A stretch of DNA of 64,000 nucleotides, taken from positions 1 through 64,000 of the forward strand of contig NZ_BARF01000104.1 in NCBI RefSeq assembly GCF_000367365.1, in the 5' to 3' direction. This stretch comes from Streptomyces prunicolor NBRC 13075 (lineage in GTDB: Bacteria > Actinomycetota > Actinomycetes > Streptomycetales > Streptomycetaceae). The notes under the pieces were generated by a model that was given only the letters and a program-made list of their open reading frames with translations, was not told the DNA's origin and made no database searches. Positions 52,309 to 61,665 of the stretch are shown here, piece by piece. Positions within the stretch are counted from its first letter, which is position 1, and each line of letters begins with the position of its first letter. The position numbers and the translations under genes were made by a program.

Positions 52309-52854
52309 ATGCGACGGTACGTTCTGACCGGCACCCCGGGTGCCGGCAAGACATCGATCCTGCGGGGTCTGGGCGATCTCGGCTACGGGGTCGTCGAGGA
52401 GGCGGCGACAGCGGTGATCGCGCAAGCGCAGGCCCGGGGCGAGGACGAGCCATGGACACGGGCGTCATTTCTCGACGAGATCGTCGTTCTGCAGCACCGG
52501 CGACAGTTGGCGGCCCTCGCCGCAGGCCCTGTCCAAGTGTTCGACCGGTCGCCGATCTGCACCCACGCGCTCGCAACCTACCTCGGGTGGCCAGTGCCCC
52601 GGTCACTGACTGCGGAGCTCGAACGGATCGCCTCCGAGGGAATCTACGAGCGCCAGGTGCTCTTCGTCCGCAATCTGGGGTTCTGCGAGCCCACCGCGGC
52701 GCGACGGATCGGCTTCCAGGAGTCGCTGGTGTTCGAGAAGATCCATGAACAGAGCTACCGTTCGTTCGGCTACGACCTCATCGACATCCCGGCCGGCGAC
52801 CTGGCCCACCGTGTTGCCGCGGTCAGCTCAGTGATCTCACGCCCTGCCTCGTGA
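52309..52854 (+). CDS. Small P-loop AAA-type ATPase/kinase-like protein
   Basis: A 181-residue protein with Walker A GTPGAGKTS (8-16), a VFDRSPICTHAL segment (Walker B-like DRS) and LFVRNLGF. The pattern resembles the AAA_28/NadR-like family of predicted nucleotide-binding kinases in actinobacteria. Substrate is unknown. An AAAGG site precedes ATG 52309. Confidence 0.8.
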   Translation: MRRYVLTGTPGAGKTSILRGLGDLGYGVVEEAATAVIAQAQARGEDEPWTRASFLDEIVVLQHRRQLAALAAGPVQVFDRSPICTHALATYLGWPVPRSLTAELERIASEGIYERQVLFVRNLGFCEPTAARRIGFQESLVFEKIHEQSYRSFGYDLIDIPAGDLAHRVAAVSSVISRPAS

Positions 52855-52906
52855 GAAACGCCCGTCATGCTCGATCCGCGCGGGGAACACGACTGCCCCA
52901 TGCGCG

Positions 52907-52941
52907 ACGTCCCGGGCGCGCTTGTCGCGTGCCCGGGACGT
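52907..52941. terminator. Shared terminator of two convergent genes
   Basis: ACGTCCCGGGC (52907-52917) pairs exactly with GCCCGGGACGT (52931-52941) around a GC-rich loop. It lies between the ATPase stop (52854) and the propeller gene stop (52963). Confidence 0.75.
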
Positions 52942-52962
52942 TCCGCCGCGATGGCCGCTTTC

Positions 52963-54168
52963 TTACACCGCGGCGATGCCCTCCATGCCGGAGGCGGCGA
53001 AGGCGGGCAGTCCTGTGATCGTCGTGATCTTGGTGAGGGCGCCGGTGCGCCCGACCCGGAAGCCGTCGACGGTGCCGGAGGTCGCGTTCTGGACGTAGAC
53101 GAACTTGTCGGCGGCGACGGCGAGGTCGATGACGCCCTGCGACATTCCGGACGGCGCGGCGGCGATGCCCGCCTCGTTGGTCAGGGCGAGTCGGCCGTGT
53201 GCGTCCTGGCGGTAGCCGCTGACGGTGGAGTTGCCCGTGTTGCCGCCGTAGAAGAAGTCACCGGCCCGCTCCAGCCAGCACAGGACCATCTGCCCGTTCG
53301 GCAAGGACGCCTGTACGGTCTTCAACTCGCCGTCGTGGCGCACCTTGTAGGTGCTGACGGTGGAATTGGCGGCCTCGGCGACCAGCATGCGCCCGGACTT
53401 GTCGAAGGCGATGGCGAACGGCACCATGCCCACCGACTTGTTCACGACCGGCTTGTCCACCGGGCGGCCGTCCTTCCCCACGGGGAAGACCTCGATGGTG
53501 TTCGCCGACTTGGTGGTGACGACCAGGTCGCGGCCGTCCGGTGTGAACGCGACCTGCCCCGGCGAACTGCTGAACAGCGGCACCTTCTCGTTCTTCAGCG
53601 CCAGACTTCGGTTCGAACCGCTCAGCGGTTTCAGCCCCTTGGAGGTGATCCGGAAGCCTTGGACGCTTCCCGCGCCGCCCGCGTTCATGACGTAGGCGAG
53701 ATCCCCCGAGACCGTGACGGCGGACGGGAAGTCGCCTCCCGTGGAGACTGTTTGACGATCCGTCAGTTTCTGGCCGTGTACGGCGAAGGACGTCAGGGTG
53801 CCGCTGCCCGCGTTGACCGCCAGGAGCCGGCCGGAACGGTGGTCGTAGACGAGCGACCCCTGCGAGGCGAGCGAGTCGGTGGGCGCGTCGGTCTGGTCGC
53901 CGCCCTTGCCGCCGGTCGCGTACTTCCCCGCGGCGGTCAACTTCCCGTCGTCGCCCCGGCGGAAGACGCGGATGGTGTTCCCGGCCAGTTCGTTGCCCTG
54001 GACGAAGACGGCGTGATCGGCCTTCGAGGCGGAGTGCTGGGTGGGTGGAACCTGCGCCGCGGAGGCACCGTTGACCATGACCGCGGCCGCCGCGACGGCC
54101 ACCGCCCCTCCCCCTAAGACGGTCAGCCTCTTCTGCAGCTTCGACCTGCGTTTGTTGTGCCTGCTCAT
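52963..54168 (-). CDS. Secreted lactonase-like seven-bladed beta-propeller protein
   Basis: A 401-residue protein from ATG 54168 (GAGGAG site). Signal peptide: basic MSRHNKRRSKLQKRL, then GAVAVAAAAVMVNGASA. The body has repeated propeller blades (TIRVFRRGDDGKL, VAFTPDGRDLVV, TIEVFPVGKDGRP, AIAFDKSGRMLVA, GTVDGFRVGRTGAL), like 6-phosphogluconolactonase (Pgl)/YncE proteins. Streptomyces exports many of these with unknown function, so catalytic activity should not be assumed. Confidence 0.82.
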   Translation of the reverse strand: MSRHNKRRSKLQKRLTVLGGGAVAVAAAAVMVNGASAAQVPPTQHSASKADHAVFVQGNELAGNTIRVFRRGDDGKLTAAGKYATGGKGGDQTDAPTDSLASQGSLVYDHRSGRLLAVNAGSGTLTSFAVHGQKLTDRQTVSTGGDFPSAVTVSGDLAYVMNAGGAGSVQGFRITSKGLKPLSGSNRSLALKNEKVPLFSSSPGQVAFTPDGRDLVVTTKSANTIEVFPVGKDGRPVDKPVVNKSVGMVPFAIAFDKSGRMLVAEAANSTVSTYKVRHDGELKTVQASLPNGQMVLCWLERAGDFFYGGNTGNSTVSGYRQDAHGRLALTNEAGIAAAPSGMSQGVIDLAVAADKFVYVQNATSGTVDGFRVGRTGALTKITTITGLPAFAASGMEGIAAV

Positions 54169-54247
54169 GTGCGGCTCCTCTGGCCCGGGGTGTGTGGGAC
54201 CAGAGTTGCCACTGTGCAGCGATGTATGAAGGCGTTCGGACGCTGCG

Positions 54248-55468
54248 TCAGAGTCTCGTAAGGTCCTTCCGCAGCTCTCCTCCCTGGGCGACCAGTACGA
54301 CGTTCTCCGGCCGGCCGAGGCTGCCGATGTCACGCAGAGGGTCTTGGTCGACCGCCACGAAGTCCGCGGTCTTGCCCGCCTCCAGGGAGCCCAGTCGGTC
54401 GTCGACGCCGAGGAGTCGGGCCGCGGTGAGCGTGCCTGCGGTGATCGCGGCAAGTGGGTCCATGCCGAGTTCCACCAGGTGCGACAACTCGCAAAGGTTT
54501 CGGCCGTGTTCGACGACACCGGCGTCCGTGCCGAGCGCGATCGGGACGCCACGGGCGATGGCGTGCGCGATGTTCTCCTTGGTGATGCCGGCCCAGCGGC
54601 TCTTCTTGCGGAAGTGGTAGTCGGCCATGACCGCCTGGTCGAGCGGGGCGAAGACCGTGGCGAGGGTGGGGACGAGGACAGCTCCCAACTCCAGGGCCAG
54701 ATCGCACAGTTCGTCGGTCATCCCGTATCCGTGCTCGATGCTGGTGACACCGGCCCGGAGGGCGTTGCGGATGCCCGCCGTGCCCTGGGCGTGCGCTGCG
54801 ACCGTCTTACCGCGATGCCGTCGGGCCTCGTCGACAACTGCTTTCAACTCGCCGAGAGTCAGCCCCTCGTCGTCGGGGTCGTCGTGCGGGCTGCCCATGC
54901 CGCCGGTGGCGCAGACCTTGATGAGGTCCGCGCCGTCGCGCAGCATGCGCCGGGCCGCGAGCCGTACCTCGTCGGGGGTGTCGGCCATCTCGGTCAGATG
55001 CGGGGCGGCGTTCACCCCACTGGGCAGCGAGCAGTCGGCGTGGCCACCGGTGTGGCCGATGACCTTGACGGCGGTCTGGAGCCGGGGGCCTTCGACGAGA
55101 CCCCGTTCGACGGCGGTGCGATAGCCCGCGGGCAGGCCGCCAAGGTCGCGCAGGGTCGTGACACCCGCGTCGAGGGTGGTGCGAAGTCGCCGCGCGATCG
55201 CGAAGGTCTCCACGGTCGGGTCGACGGTCAGGCCTGCGGTGAGCCCTCGCCCCGGGGTCATGCACAGGTGCGTATGACAGTCGAAGAAGCCGGGGAGCAG
55301 GGTGCGTCCGCGCAGGTCCACTGTTACCGCCGTCGGTGTCGGGGGCGCGGTGGCCGCCGGTCCCGCATAGGCGATGAGACCGGTGTCGTCCACGACGAGG
55401 ACCGCGTCCGCAATGGGTGCGGCTCCGGTGCCGTCGATCAAAGTCGCGTGCTGGTAACGGGTGTTCAT
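54248..55468 (-). CDS. Amidohydrolase (imidazolonepropionase/prolidase-like)
   Basis: A 406-residue protein with metal motifs in order: DCHTHLCM (HxH), IKVCATGGMGSPHDDP (probable carboxylated Lys), VAAHAQG, SIEHGYGM and GTDAGVVEHG (Asp). This is close to the Sgx9260/Xaa-Pro dipeptidase group. It likely hydrolyses an N-acyl amino acid or dipeptide-like substrate brought in by the peptide-type transporter upstream. ATGA overlap with the GH78 stop shows tight coupling. Confidence 0.87.
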   Translation of the reverse strand: MNTRYQHATLIDGTGAAPIADAVLVVDDTGLIAYAGPAATAPPTPTAVTVDLRGRTLLPGFFDCHTHLCMTPGRGLTAGLTVDPTVETFAIARRLRTTLDAGVTTLRDLGGLPAGYRTAVERGLVEGPRLQTAVKVIGHTGGHADCSLPSGVNAAPHLTEMADTPDEVRLAARRMLRDGADLIKVCATGGMGSPHDDPDDEGLTLGELKAVVDEARRHRGKTVAAHAQGTAGIRNALRAGVTSIEHGYGMTDELCDLALELGAVLVPTLATVFAPLDQAVMADYHFRKKSRWAGITKENIAHAIARGVPIALGTDAGVVEHGRNLCELSHLVELGMDPLAAITAGTLTAARLLGVDDRLGSLEAGKTADFVAVDQDPLRDIGSLGRPENVVLVAQGGELRKDLTRL

Positions 55469-58020
55469 GGCATCTCCGTGAGGAAGCGGTGTTCGCCGGA
55501 GCCAACCTCGGGGCGCTCCGTCATGCCCGGCAGGTCGATCAGCGCGGTGGTGCCGGGCGGGACCGTGACCGTCACGCGCAGCACTCCGTCGGTGCGGGTC
55601 CAGGACACGGCGGCGCGGCCGTACGGCGTTTCGTGTGTGGCGGAGGCGTGGGTGAGTCCGCCACCGGGGCGGGGTCGGATCAGCAGGTGGCGGTAGCCGG
55701 GGGCGGCGGGGGCCAGCCCGGCGACGGTGCGGTGCAGCCAGTCGGCGACCGCGCCGAGGGCGTAGTGGTTGAAGGAGGTCATCTCGCCGGGGTTGACCGT
55801 GCCGTCCGGCAGCATGCTGTCCCAGCGTTCCCAGACGGTGGTCGCGCCCATCGTGACCGGGTAGAGCCACGACGGGCACGTCTTCGTCAGCAGCAGCCGG
55901 TACGCCGTGTCGTACTCCCCCGCGTCACACAGCGCGTCGCAGATCAACGGCGTACCGACGAAGCCGGTACCGATGTGGAAGTCGCCCTCGCGGACGAGTT
56001 CGGCGAGCCGGCGTCCCGCCTGGGCCCGATGCTCATCGGCGAGCAGGCCGAAGCGCAGGGCGAGGGCGTACGCGGTCTGGGCGTCGTTCGTCAGAAGGCC
56101 GTCCGGGGTGACGTACTCGTCACGGAAGGCGGCCCGCACCGTCTCGGCCAGCTTCGTGTAGTGCGCGAAGTCGTCCTCCCTTCCCAGGAGTTGGGCGGTG
56201 CGGCCGAGCAGGGAGGCCGAGTGGGCGTAGTAGGCGGTGGCGACCAACTGTTTGTCGGTGCGGGCGTCGCCGGGGCGGTCCGGCGGGGCGGTGGGGTCGA
56301 GCCAGTCGCCGAGTTGGCGGTCGGTGTTCCACAGGTGCCGGTCATCGGTCACGGCGGTGATGCCGTCGACCCAGGCCTTCATGCTGTCGTACTGGTCGGC
56401 GAGGATGCCGAGGTCGCCGTAGCGCTCATGCATCACCCAGGGCACGATGACCGCCGCGTCGCCCCAGGCGGCGGCGCGCAGTTCGGGGAAGCGGTCGGGG
56501 AAGAAGGGCACGTACATCGGGACCCGGCCGTCCGGGTACTGCTGGGCGGCGAGGTCGGTCAGCCAGGAGCGCAGGAGGCCGGAGCAGTCGTAGAGGAAGG
56601 TCGCGGTGGGGGCGAAGATCTGTACGTCGCCTGTCCAGCCGAGGCGTTCGTCGCGCTGCGGGCAGTCGGTGGGGATGTCGACGAAGTTGCCTCGCATGCC
56701 CCACACCACGTTCTCGTGCAGGCGGTTGAGCAGGGGGTCGGAGCAGGTGAACCAGCCGGTGCGGCGCATGTCGGTGTGCAGGACGACGGCCTGGACGTCG
56801 CCGTCGCCGATGTCTCCCGGCCAGCCGGTGACTTCGGCGTAGCGGAAGCCGTGGAAGGTGAAGCGCGGCTCCCACTCCTCGCCGCCCGCATCGCCCCGCA
56901 GGGTGTACGTGTCCATGGCACGGGCCTCGCGCAGCGGGCGCACGGCGAGTTCGCCGTCCTCCAGCACTTCGGCGTGGCGCAGGGTGACGGTCCGTCCGGC
57001 CTCGCCGGTGACCCGGATACGGAGGCGGCCGACGAGGTTCTGGCCGAAGTCGAGGATCGTACGGCCGGACGGTGAGGTGAGGACGGTGACGGGAGCCACC
57101 GTTTCGATACGGCGTACGGGCGGACCGTTCGGGGCGACCAGCGGTGCCAAGTCGTACGGCAGGACCTCGACCGGACTCCACTCGGCCGGTGCGCGGCGCG
57201 CGTCGTACTCCTCGCCCTCGTAGATCCCGGAGCTGAGGATCGGGCCGTGCGCGGCCTGCCATTCCGAGTCGCTGCCGAAGGTTTCGGTGGTGCCGTCGGT
57301 GTAGCGGACCTCGATCTGGAAGAGGGCGGCCAGCCGGTCTCCGTAGATGTTGCGGCGTCCGCCGCCGAAGCCGATCCGGCCGCGGAACCAGCCGTCGGCC
57401 AGCAGCGCGCCGACCGTGTTGGTCCCTGTCTCCAGTACTTGGGTGATGTCGTACGTCTGGTGGCGCAGCCGCTCGGTGTAGTGGGTCCAGCCGGGGGCCA
57501 GCACGTGGTCGCCGACACGTACGCCGTTGATCTCGGCCTCGTACAGGCCGTGGCTGGTGGCGTAGAGGCGGGCGGACACAACGGGCGCGCGCAGTTGGAA
57601 GATGCCGCGCAGGACGGGGGGCGGGGCCTGTCCGTCGGTGGCTTCGGGCCAGGCCGGGGACACGAAGTGGGCCTGCCAGTCGGCCGGTTCGAGCAGGCCG
57701 GCCTCGACGGTCAGCGGCGCGGACCACGGGCTCGGGCCCCCGCCTCTCGGCCCCCATACCCGTACGGACACGTCGGCTTGCTGCCGCGAGCGCAGGGCGT
57801 CGCCGGGCCAGGGCACCAGGACGGAGTCCGCGGACAGGCGGCGGGCCGTGTACAACTCCCGCTCACCGTCGGTGAGTCGGATCTCGTACGCCGACTGGGT
57901 CCAGCCCGTACGGGTGGTGACGGTCTGCCAGGTCAGCCGGGGGCGGGGCTCTCCGATTCCGAGCGGTTCCGTGTGGTGCTCGGCCCGTAGTCCCGTCACG
58001 TGGATGTCCTGGTCAGGCAT
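55465..58020 (-). CDS. GH78 alpha-L-rhamnosidase
   Basis: An 851-residue protein. It has N-terminal beta-sandwich domains (RPRLTWQT, YATSHGLYEAEINGVRVGD, APGWTHYTERLRHQTYD) and an (alpha/alpha)6 barrel with DCPQRDERLGWTGD (D452, D457, E458, D465) and the later SFNHYALGAVADWLHR motif, plus a C-terminal domain. It cleaves terminal alpha-L-rhamnose from pectin RG-I, flavonoid rutinosides or bacterial glycans. No signal peptide is seen. It overlaps the histidine kinase stop by 8 bp, so rhamnoside sensing and hydrolysis are co-expressed. Confidence 0.93.
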   Translation of the reverse strand: MPDQDIHVTGLRAEHHTEPLGIGEPRPRLTWQTVTTRTGWTQSAYEIRLTDGERELYTARRLSADSVLVPWPGDALRSRQQADVSVRVWGPRGGGPSPWSAPLTVEAGLLEPADWQAHFVSPAWPEATDGQAPPPVLRGIFQLRAPVVSARLYATSHGLYEAEINGVRVGDHVLAPGWTHYTERLRHQTYDITQVLETGTNTVGALLADGWFRGRIGFGGGRRNIYGDRLAALFQIEVRYTDGTTETFGSDSEWQAAHGPILSSGIYEGEEYDARRAPAEWSPVEVLPYDLAPLVAPNGPPVRRIETVAPVTVLTSPSGRTILDFGQNLVGRLRIRVTGEAGRTVTLRHAEVLEDGELAVRPLREARAMDTYTLRGDAGGEEWEPRFTFHGFRYAEVTGWPGDIGDGDVQAVVLHTDMRRTGWFTCSDPLLNRLHENVVWGMRGNFVDIPTDCPQRDERLGWTGDVQIFAPTATFLYDCSGLLRSWLTDLAAQQYPDGRVPMYVPFFPDRFPELRAAAWGDAAVIVPWVMHERYGDLGILADQYDSMKAWVDGITAVTDDRHLWNTDRQLGDWLDPTAPPDRPGDARTDKQLVATAYYAHSASLLGRTAQLLGREDDFAHYTKLAETVRAAFRDEYVTPDGLLTNDAQTAYALALRFGLLADEHRAQAGRRLAELVREGDFHIGTGFVGTPLICDALCDAGEYDTAYRLLLTKTCPSWLYPVTMGATTVWERWDSMLPDGTVNPGEMTSFNHYALGAVADWLHRTVAGLAPAAPGYRHLLIRPRPGGGLTHASATHETPYGRAAVSWTRTDGVLRVTVTVPPGTTALIDLPGMTERPEVGSGEHRFLTEMP

Positions 58021-59458
58021 GATCCTCCTCCGGGATGAGAGGGAGGGTGAAGCGGAAGACCGCTCCCTGTGGCTGGTTCCCGGCCGCGTGGATATGGCCG
58101 CCGTGACGGGTGATGATGCGGTGGCTCAGGGCCAGGCCGATGCCGCTGCCGTTCTCCTTCGCGGTGAAGACGCCGTCGAAGATCCGGTCGCCGGGAAGGT
58201 CGGCGGGCAGGCCCCGGCCGTGGTCGCGGACGGCGAGTTCGGCGTTTCCGTCCGCTGTCCGTCGCGTGGTGAGTTCGACCTTGCGCTCCCCCGGCGGCCA
58301 ACTGGCCATCTCCTCAAGGGCGTTGAAGGCGAGGTTCATGACGACCTGCCCGATGAGGACGTTCTCGCAGCGCACCGGGAGGGGCGCGTCGGTGAGGTCG
58401 AACTCGACGTCCACGGCGTGCTGTTGAGCCCTGACGTCGATGAAGTAGGCGCAGTCCTCGACGATCGAGTTGAGGTCGGTCAGCTGCTCGGACTGTTCCA
58501 GGCGGCCCACGTACTGCCGCAGACTGCCCAGGATCCGCCGGGCCCGCTCGATCTGCCGTACGGCGTTGTCCAGCCCCCAGGCGACGGACTCGTCGCCGGC
58601 GGCGAGCCGGCCGCGGGCTCCCTCGACGAAGTTGTAGGCGGCGGCGAGCGGCTGGCTCACCTCGTGCGCGATCGCCATCGCCATGTCGCCCATGGCGTTG
58701 TAGCGGGCGAGATGGTTCAAGTGCTGGGTGTCCCGGCGGTGTTCCTCCTCCGCGCGCACCCGGTCGGTGATGTCGTAGAAGAGGACGAGCCGGCCGCGCA
58801 GATCGCTCTCGATGTCGATGTGCTGGCAGGTGGCCGCGTACCAGCGGGCTTCGCCGCCGGGAGCGCCGAGGCGGTAACGGCCCTCGCGCTCGGGGACGGC
58901 GCCGTCGCGGCAGTAGTCCGCGAAGTCGGCGCCGTGCAGGGCCGGTTGGTCGACGCCGAGCAGCTTGGCGGCGGACTCGCTCGCGAAGACCACAGCGCCG
59001 TCGTCGTCGAGGACGACGATGCCTTCGGCCAGGTTGCCGAGGAAGGTGCGCAGTCGGCCCTCGGTGCGGAACAGATCGCGGCGGACGGCCTTCTCCTCGG
59101 CGATGTCGCGGAACTGGACCATCACGACGGGGCGGGAGGGCAGGTCCACGCGGATCGCGATGGCCTCGGTCAGGAACTCTTCGCCGCTCTTGGAGCGGTA
59201 GCACCACTCGGTGGCGCTGACCCCGTCCGCGACCGCCTGCCCGAGCCAGCGGTGCCCCAACTCCCGGCTGTACTGACGGGCGTTCTTGCTCATGTCGGGG
59301 GCCTTGAGCGGCTTCAGTTCGTCGACGGTCCACTCCAGCAGGTCGCAGGCCGCCTGGTTCGCCCAGAGGATGTCGTACGTCCTCGCGTCGTGGAGCAGCA
59401 CGCAGTACTTCAACGCCTGTGCCAGGGACCGGAAGTCCGCCGGTGCGAGATCATTCAT
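58013..59458 (-). CDS. Soluble PAS-PAS histidine kinase (FixL/TodS-like)
   Basis: A 481-residue protein without membrane helices. Two PAS domains (about 10-125 and 135-235, each ending in a PAC-like FRDI/FYDITDR) lead to a HisKA helix with MAIAHEVSQPLAAA (H265) and an HATPase_c domain (N box MNLAFNALEEM, then DHGRGLP and GSGIGLAL). The AHEVSQPLA H-box is typical of FixL/TodS-like kinases paired with FixJ-like regulators, as here. The ligand is unknown and probably cytoplasmic. Confidence 0.9.
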   Translation of the reverse strand: MNDLAPADFRSLAQALKYCVLLHDARTYDILWANQAACDLLEWTVDELKPLKAPDMSKNARQYSRELGHRWLGQAVADGVSATEWCYRSKSGEEFLTEAIAIRVDLPSRPVVMVQFRDIAEEKAVRRDLFRTEGRLRTFLGNLAEGIVVLDDDGAVVFASESAAKLLGVDQPALHGADFADYCRDGAVPEREGRYRLGAPGGEARWYAATCQHIDIESDLRGRLVLFYDITDRVRAEEEHRRDTQHLNHLARYNAMGDMAMAIAHEVSQPLAAAYNFVEGARGRLAAGDESVAWGLDNAVRQIERARRILGSLRQYVGRLEQSEQLTDLNSIVEDCAYFIDVRAQQHAVDVEFDLTDAPLPVRCENVLIGQVVMNLAFNALEEMASWPPGERKVELTTRRTADGNAELAVRDHGRGLPADLPGDRIFDGVFTAKENGSGIGLALSHRIITRHGGHIHAAGNQPQGAVFRFTLPLIPEEDHA

Positions 59459-59476
59459 GCGGCCTTGCCCTCGCTC

Positions 59477-60094
59477 TCATCGGGCGGCCGGGAGCCGCAG
59501 TCCCAGCCGGAGTACGTCACGGACCAGCGTCGCGATGCTCTCCGCGCCGGTCTTCTCCCGGATACGGGTGCGGTGTACGTCGACGGTCTTCGTGCTGATG
59601 CCGAGCCGCCCGGCGATCTGTTTGCTGGGCACGCTGTCCACCACCAGATGCAGCACCTCGCGTTCACGGGGCGTCAGGCTCTCCAACTGCCGTAGCAGAT
59701 CGCGCCGTTGGGCCAGTTCGTCGAAGCGTTCCCGCGCCGTCCGCTGGGCCGCCTGCACGACGTCGAGCATGTGCTGCGGGTCGTACGGCTTCTCCAGGAA
59801 GTCGACGGCCCCGTTCTGGAGGGCCCGTACCGACATCCGGATGTCGCCGTGCGCCGAGACGAAGACGACGGGCAGCGCCGCCCCCGCCTCGTTCAGCATC
59901 TCCTGGACGCCGAATCCACTGATCTCCGGCATCCGCACGTCGAGGACCAGGCAGGCGGGGCGGTCCCGGTCGTAGGAGCGCAGGAAGTCCCGGGCGTCGG
60001 AGAAGCACTGCGAGCGGATGCCCACCGACTCCAGGAGCCAGGCCAGCGAGGTGCACAACTCCTCGTCGTCGTCCAGGATGTAGACGAGGCACAT
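59477..60094 (-). CDS. FixJ/NarL-type response regulator
   Basis: A 205-residue protein. Its receiver domain has acidic DDD (8-10), phospho-acceptor D52 (LVLDVRMP), S80 (VVFVSAHGD) and K102 (LEKPYD). A LuxR-type helix-turn-helix follows (about 138-195; LTPREREVLHLVV, SKQIAGRLGISTKTVDVHRTRI). It is the partner of the kinase 18 bp downstream. It probably activates this operon in response to the imported solute. Confidence 0.92.
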   Translation of the reverse strand: MCLVYILDDDEELCTSLAWLLESVGIRSQCFSDARDFLRSYDRDRPACLVLDVRMPEISGFGVQEMLNEAGAALPVVFVSAHGDIRMSVRALQNGAVDFLEKPYDPQHMLDVVQAAQRTARERFDELAQRRDLLRQLESLTPREREVLHLVVDSVPSKQIAGRLGISTKTVDVHRTRIREKTGAESIATLVRDVLRLGLRLPAAR

Positions 60095-60095
60095 C

Positions 60096-60368
60096 TCAAT
60101 CGCCCCAGGCGGCCTGGGCGATCCAGTACTCGCTGCCGTCGGCACTGACGCCGCGCTTCCACTCGCTGGTGCGGCGCAGGGCGGGTTCGACCCGCGCGGT
60201 CGCCGCGTCGGCGCCGTCGGGACCGTCCTGATCGACCTGCCAGTGGACCCAGTTGACCTCCTGGCCGGCGCTGTCGTGCACGAACAGGTCGACGTGGTGC
60301 CAGCCGTAGTGGTGGGTGTCCGCGTAGCAGGTCAGGAACATGGTCCGGTCTTCGGTGTCCGCGCTCAT
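60096..60368 (-). CDS. Small unknown protein of the transporter operon
   Basis: 90 residues, rich in His, Trp and Asp (CYADTHHYGWHHVDLF, VNWVHWQVDQDG). I do not recognise the family. ATG 60368 overlaps the SnoaL-like stop (ATGA), and its stop is 1 bp before the response regulator start, so it is a genuine coupled gene. The high His/Trp content might suit a small beta-sheet binding protein. Confidence 0.65.
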   Translation of the reverse strand: MSADTEDRTMFLTCYADTHHYGWHHVDLFVHDSAGQEVNWVHWQVDQDGPDGADAATARVEPALRRTSEWKRGVSADGSEYWIAQAAWGD

Positions 60369-60811
60369 CGCTCTCCCGTCAACGGTGCACTGAACAGGCG
60401 TTCCGTGCGGAAGGCCGAGATGCGGGGGTGATCCGGGCCGATCCGGAAGGTCACGTCGAGCTTCGCGACCATGATCTCGGAGAAGCCCGACTCGTAGTAC
60501 GAGAGCTGCTGCATCGGCCAACTCCCCTTGGCGGTAACGCCCTTGACGTCGACCGTGCCGGGGAGGAGCAGGTGCACGTTCGTACGGAAGTGAGGGGTGG
60601 GCGGCAGGTAGGCCGACAGCATCTCGACGATCGCCTCGCGGCCCTCGGTGCGGCCGAACTTCTCGGCGTACTCGCTGCCGCCGCCCTCCCAGACCGCGTC
60701 CTCGGTGAAAAGGTCCCCCAACTCGCCTTCCGTACGCACCGGAACGTCGCACAGGGCGAGGTAGCGGGTCAGGGTGTCCACGACCAGCCTCTCGCTCGAC
60801 CCCTCGCTCAT
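60365..60811 (-). CDS. SnoaL-like/NTF2-fold protein
   Basis: A 148-residue protein with the alpha+beta cone pattern of SnoaL-like domains: an N-terminal helix (VVDTLTRYLALCD), LFTEDAVWEGG, GREAIVEMLSAYL and late beta strands. Members are cyclases, isomerases, dehydratases or small-molecule binders. It is coupled to the ATPase gene (4-bp overlap) and to the small unknown gene, which suggests one metabolic step on the imported compound. Confidence 0.8.
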   Translation of the reverse strand: MSEGSSERLVVDTLTRYLALCDVPVRTEGELGDLFTEDAVWEGGGSEYAEKFGRTEGREAIVEMLSAYLPPTPHFRTNVHLLLPGTVDVKGVTAKGSWPMQQLSYYESGFSEIMVAKLDVTFRIGPDHPRISAFRTERLFSAPLTGER

Positions 60812-61665
60812 GACGCGTCCCGTTCCCGCGCCAACCGCAGCCGCTCCGCGCGGCGTTGGGCCTGCCGCTGGGGATCGGGCACGGGCGCGGCGAGCAACAG
60901 CCGTTTCGTGTAGGCGTGTTCGGGGTGCTCGGTGACCTGGGCGGCGTGGCCCGTCTCCACGATGTCACCGCGGTAGAGCACGGCCACCCGGTGGCTGATG
61001 TGCCGTACGACGGAGAGGTCGTGCGTGACGAACAGATACGCCACCCCTGTGGCCTCCTGGATCTCGATGAACAGGTCGAGCACCCGTGCCTGCGTGGACA
61101 GGTCCAGGGCGCTGACCGGCTCGTCGCACACGATCAGCTTGGGGTCCCGGCACAGGGCGCGTGCGATGGCGATGCGTTGCCGCTGGCCACCGGAGAACTC
61201 GCGCGGCAGGCGCTGCGCCGCGTCGTGCGGGAGGTACACCTGGTCGAGCAGGGTCTGGACGCGGCGTTCCGCGTCGGTGCGCGAGACACCGGTCACGAGC
61301 ATCGGTTCGGTGAGGATGTCCATGACGGTCATGGCCGGGTTCAGCGAGGTGAACGGGTCCTGGAAGACGACCTGGACGTCCTTGCTCAGCGCCCGCCGCT
61401 CCCGTTTGCCGAGCCCCGAGACCGGCTTTCCGGCGTAGCGGATCGAGCCGCCGGTGACGGGGGCGAGGCCGAGGACCGCCCGGCCCAGGGTCGTCTTGCC
61501 GGAGCCGGACTCGCCGACCAGGCCGAGTGTCTCGCCGGGTGCGATCGACAGGGACACTCCGTGCAGGACACGGAAGGGCTTCGCGCGGCGGCCCTTGCCG
61601 GGGTACTCCACGACGACGTCTTCGAGTTCGAGCAGCGGGGTCGGGGCCGCGGGGCCGGCGGTCAT
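60808..61665 (-). CDS. Oligopeptide-type ABC transporter ATPase (DppF/OppF-like)
   Basis: A 285-residue ATPase: Walker A GESGSGKTT, Q-loop VVFQDPFTSLNP, signature FSGGQRQRIAIARAL, Walker B LIVCDEPVSALD, H-loop VTHDLS and the C-terminal oligopeptide extension (HPEHAYTKRLLLAAPVPD). It powers the permeases encoded just upstream. ATG 61665 overlaps the previous stop. Confidence 0.92.
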   Translation of the reverse strand: MTAGPAAPTPLLELEDVVVEYPGKGRRAKPFRVLHGVSLSIAPGETLGLVGESGSGKTTLGRAVLGLAPVTGGSIRYAGKPVSGLGKRERRALSKDVQVVFQDPFTSLNPAMTVMDILTEPMLVTGVSRTDAERRVQTLLDQVYLPHDAAQRLPREFSGGQRQRIAIARALCRDPKLIVCDEPVSALDLSTQARVLDLFIEIQEATGVAYLFVTHDLSVVRHISHRVAVLYRGDIVETGHAAQVTEHPEHAYTKRLLLAAPVPDPQRQAQRRAERLRLARERDAS

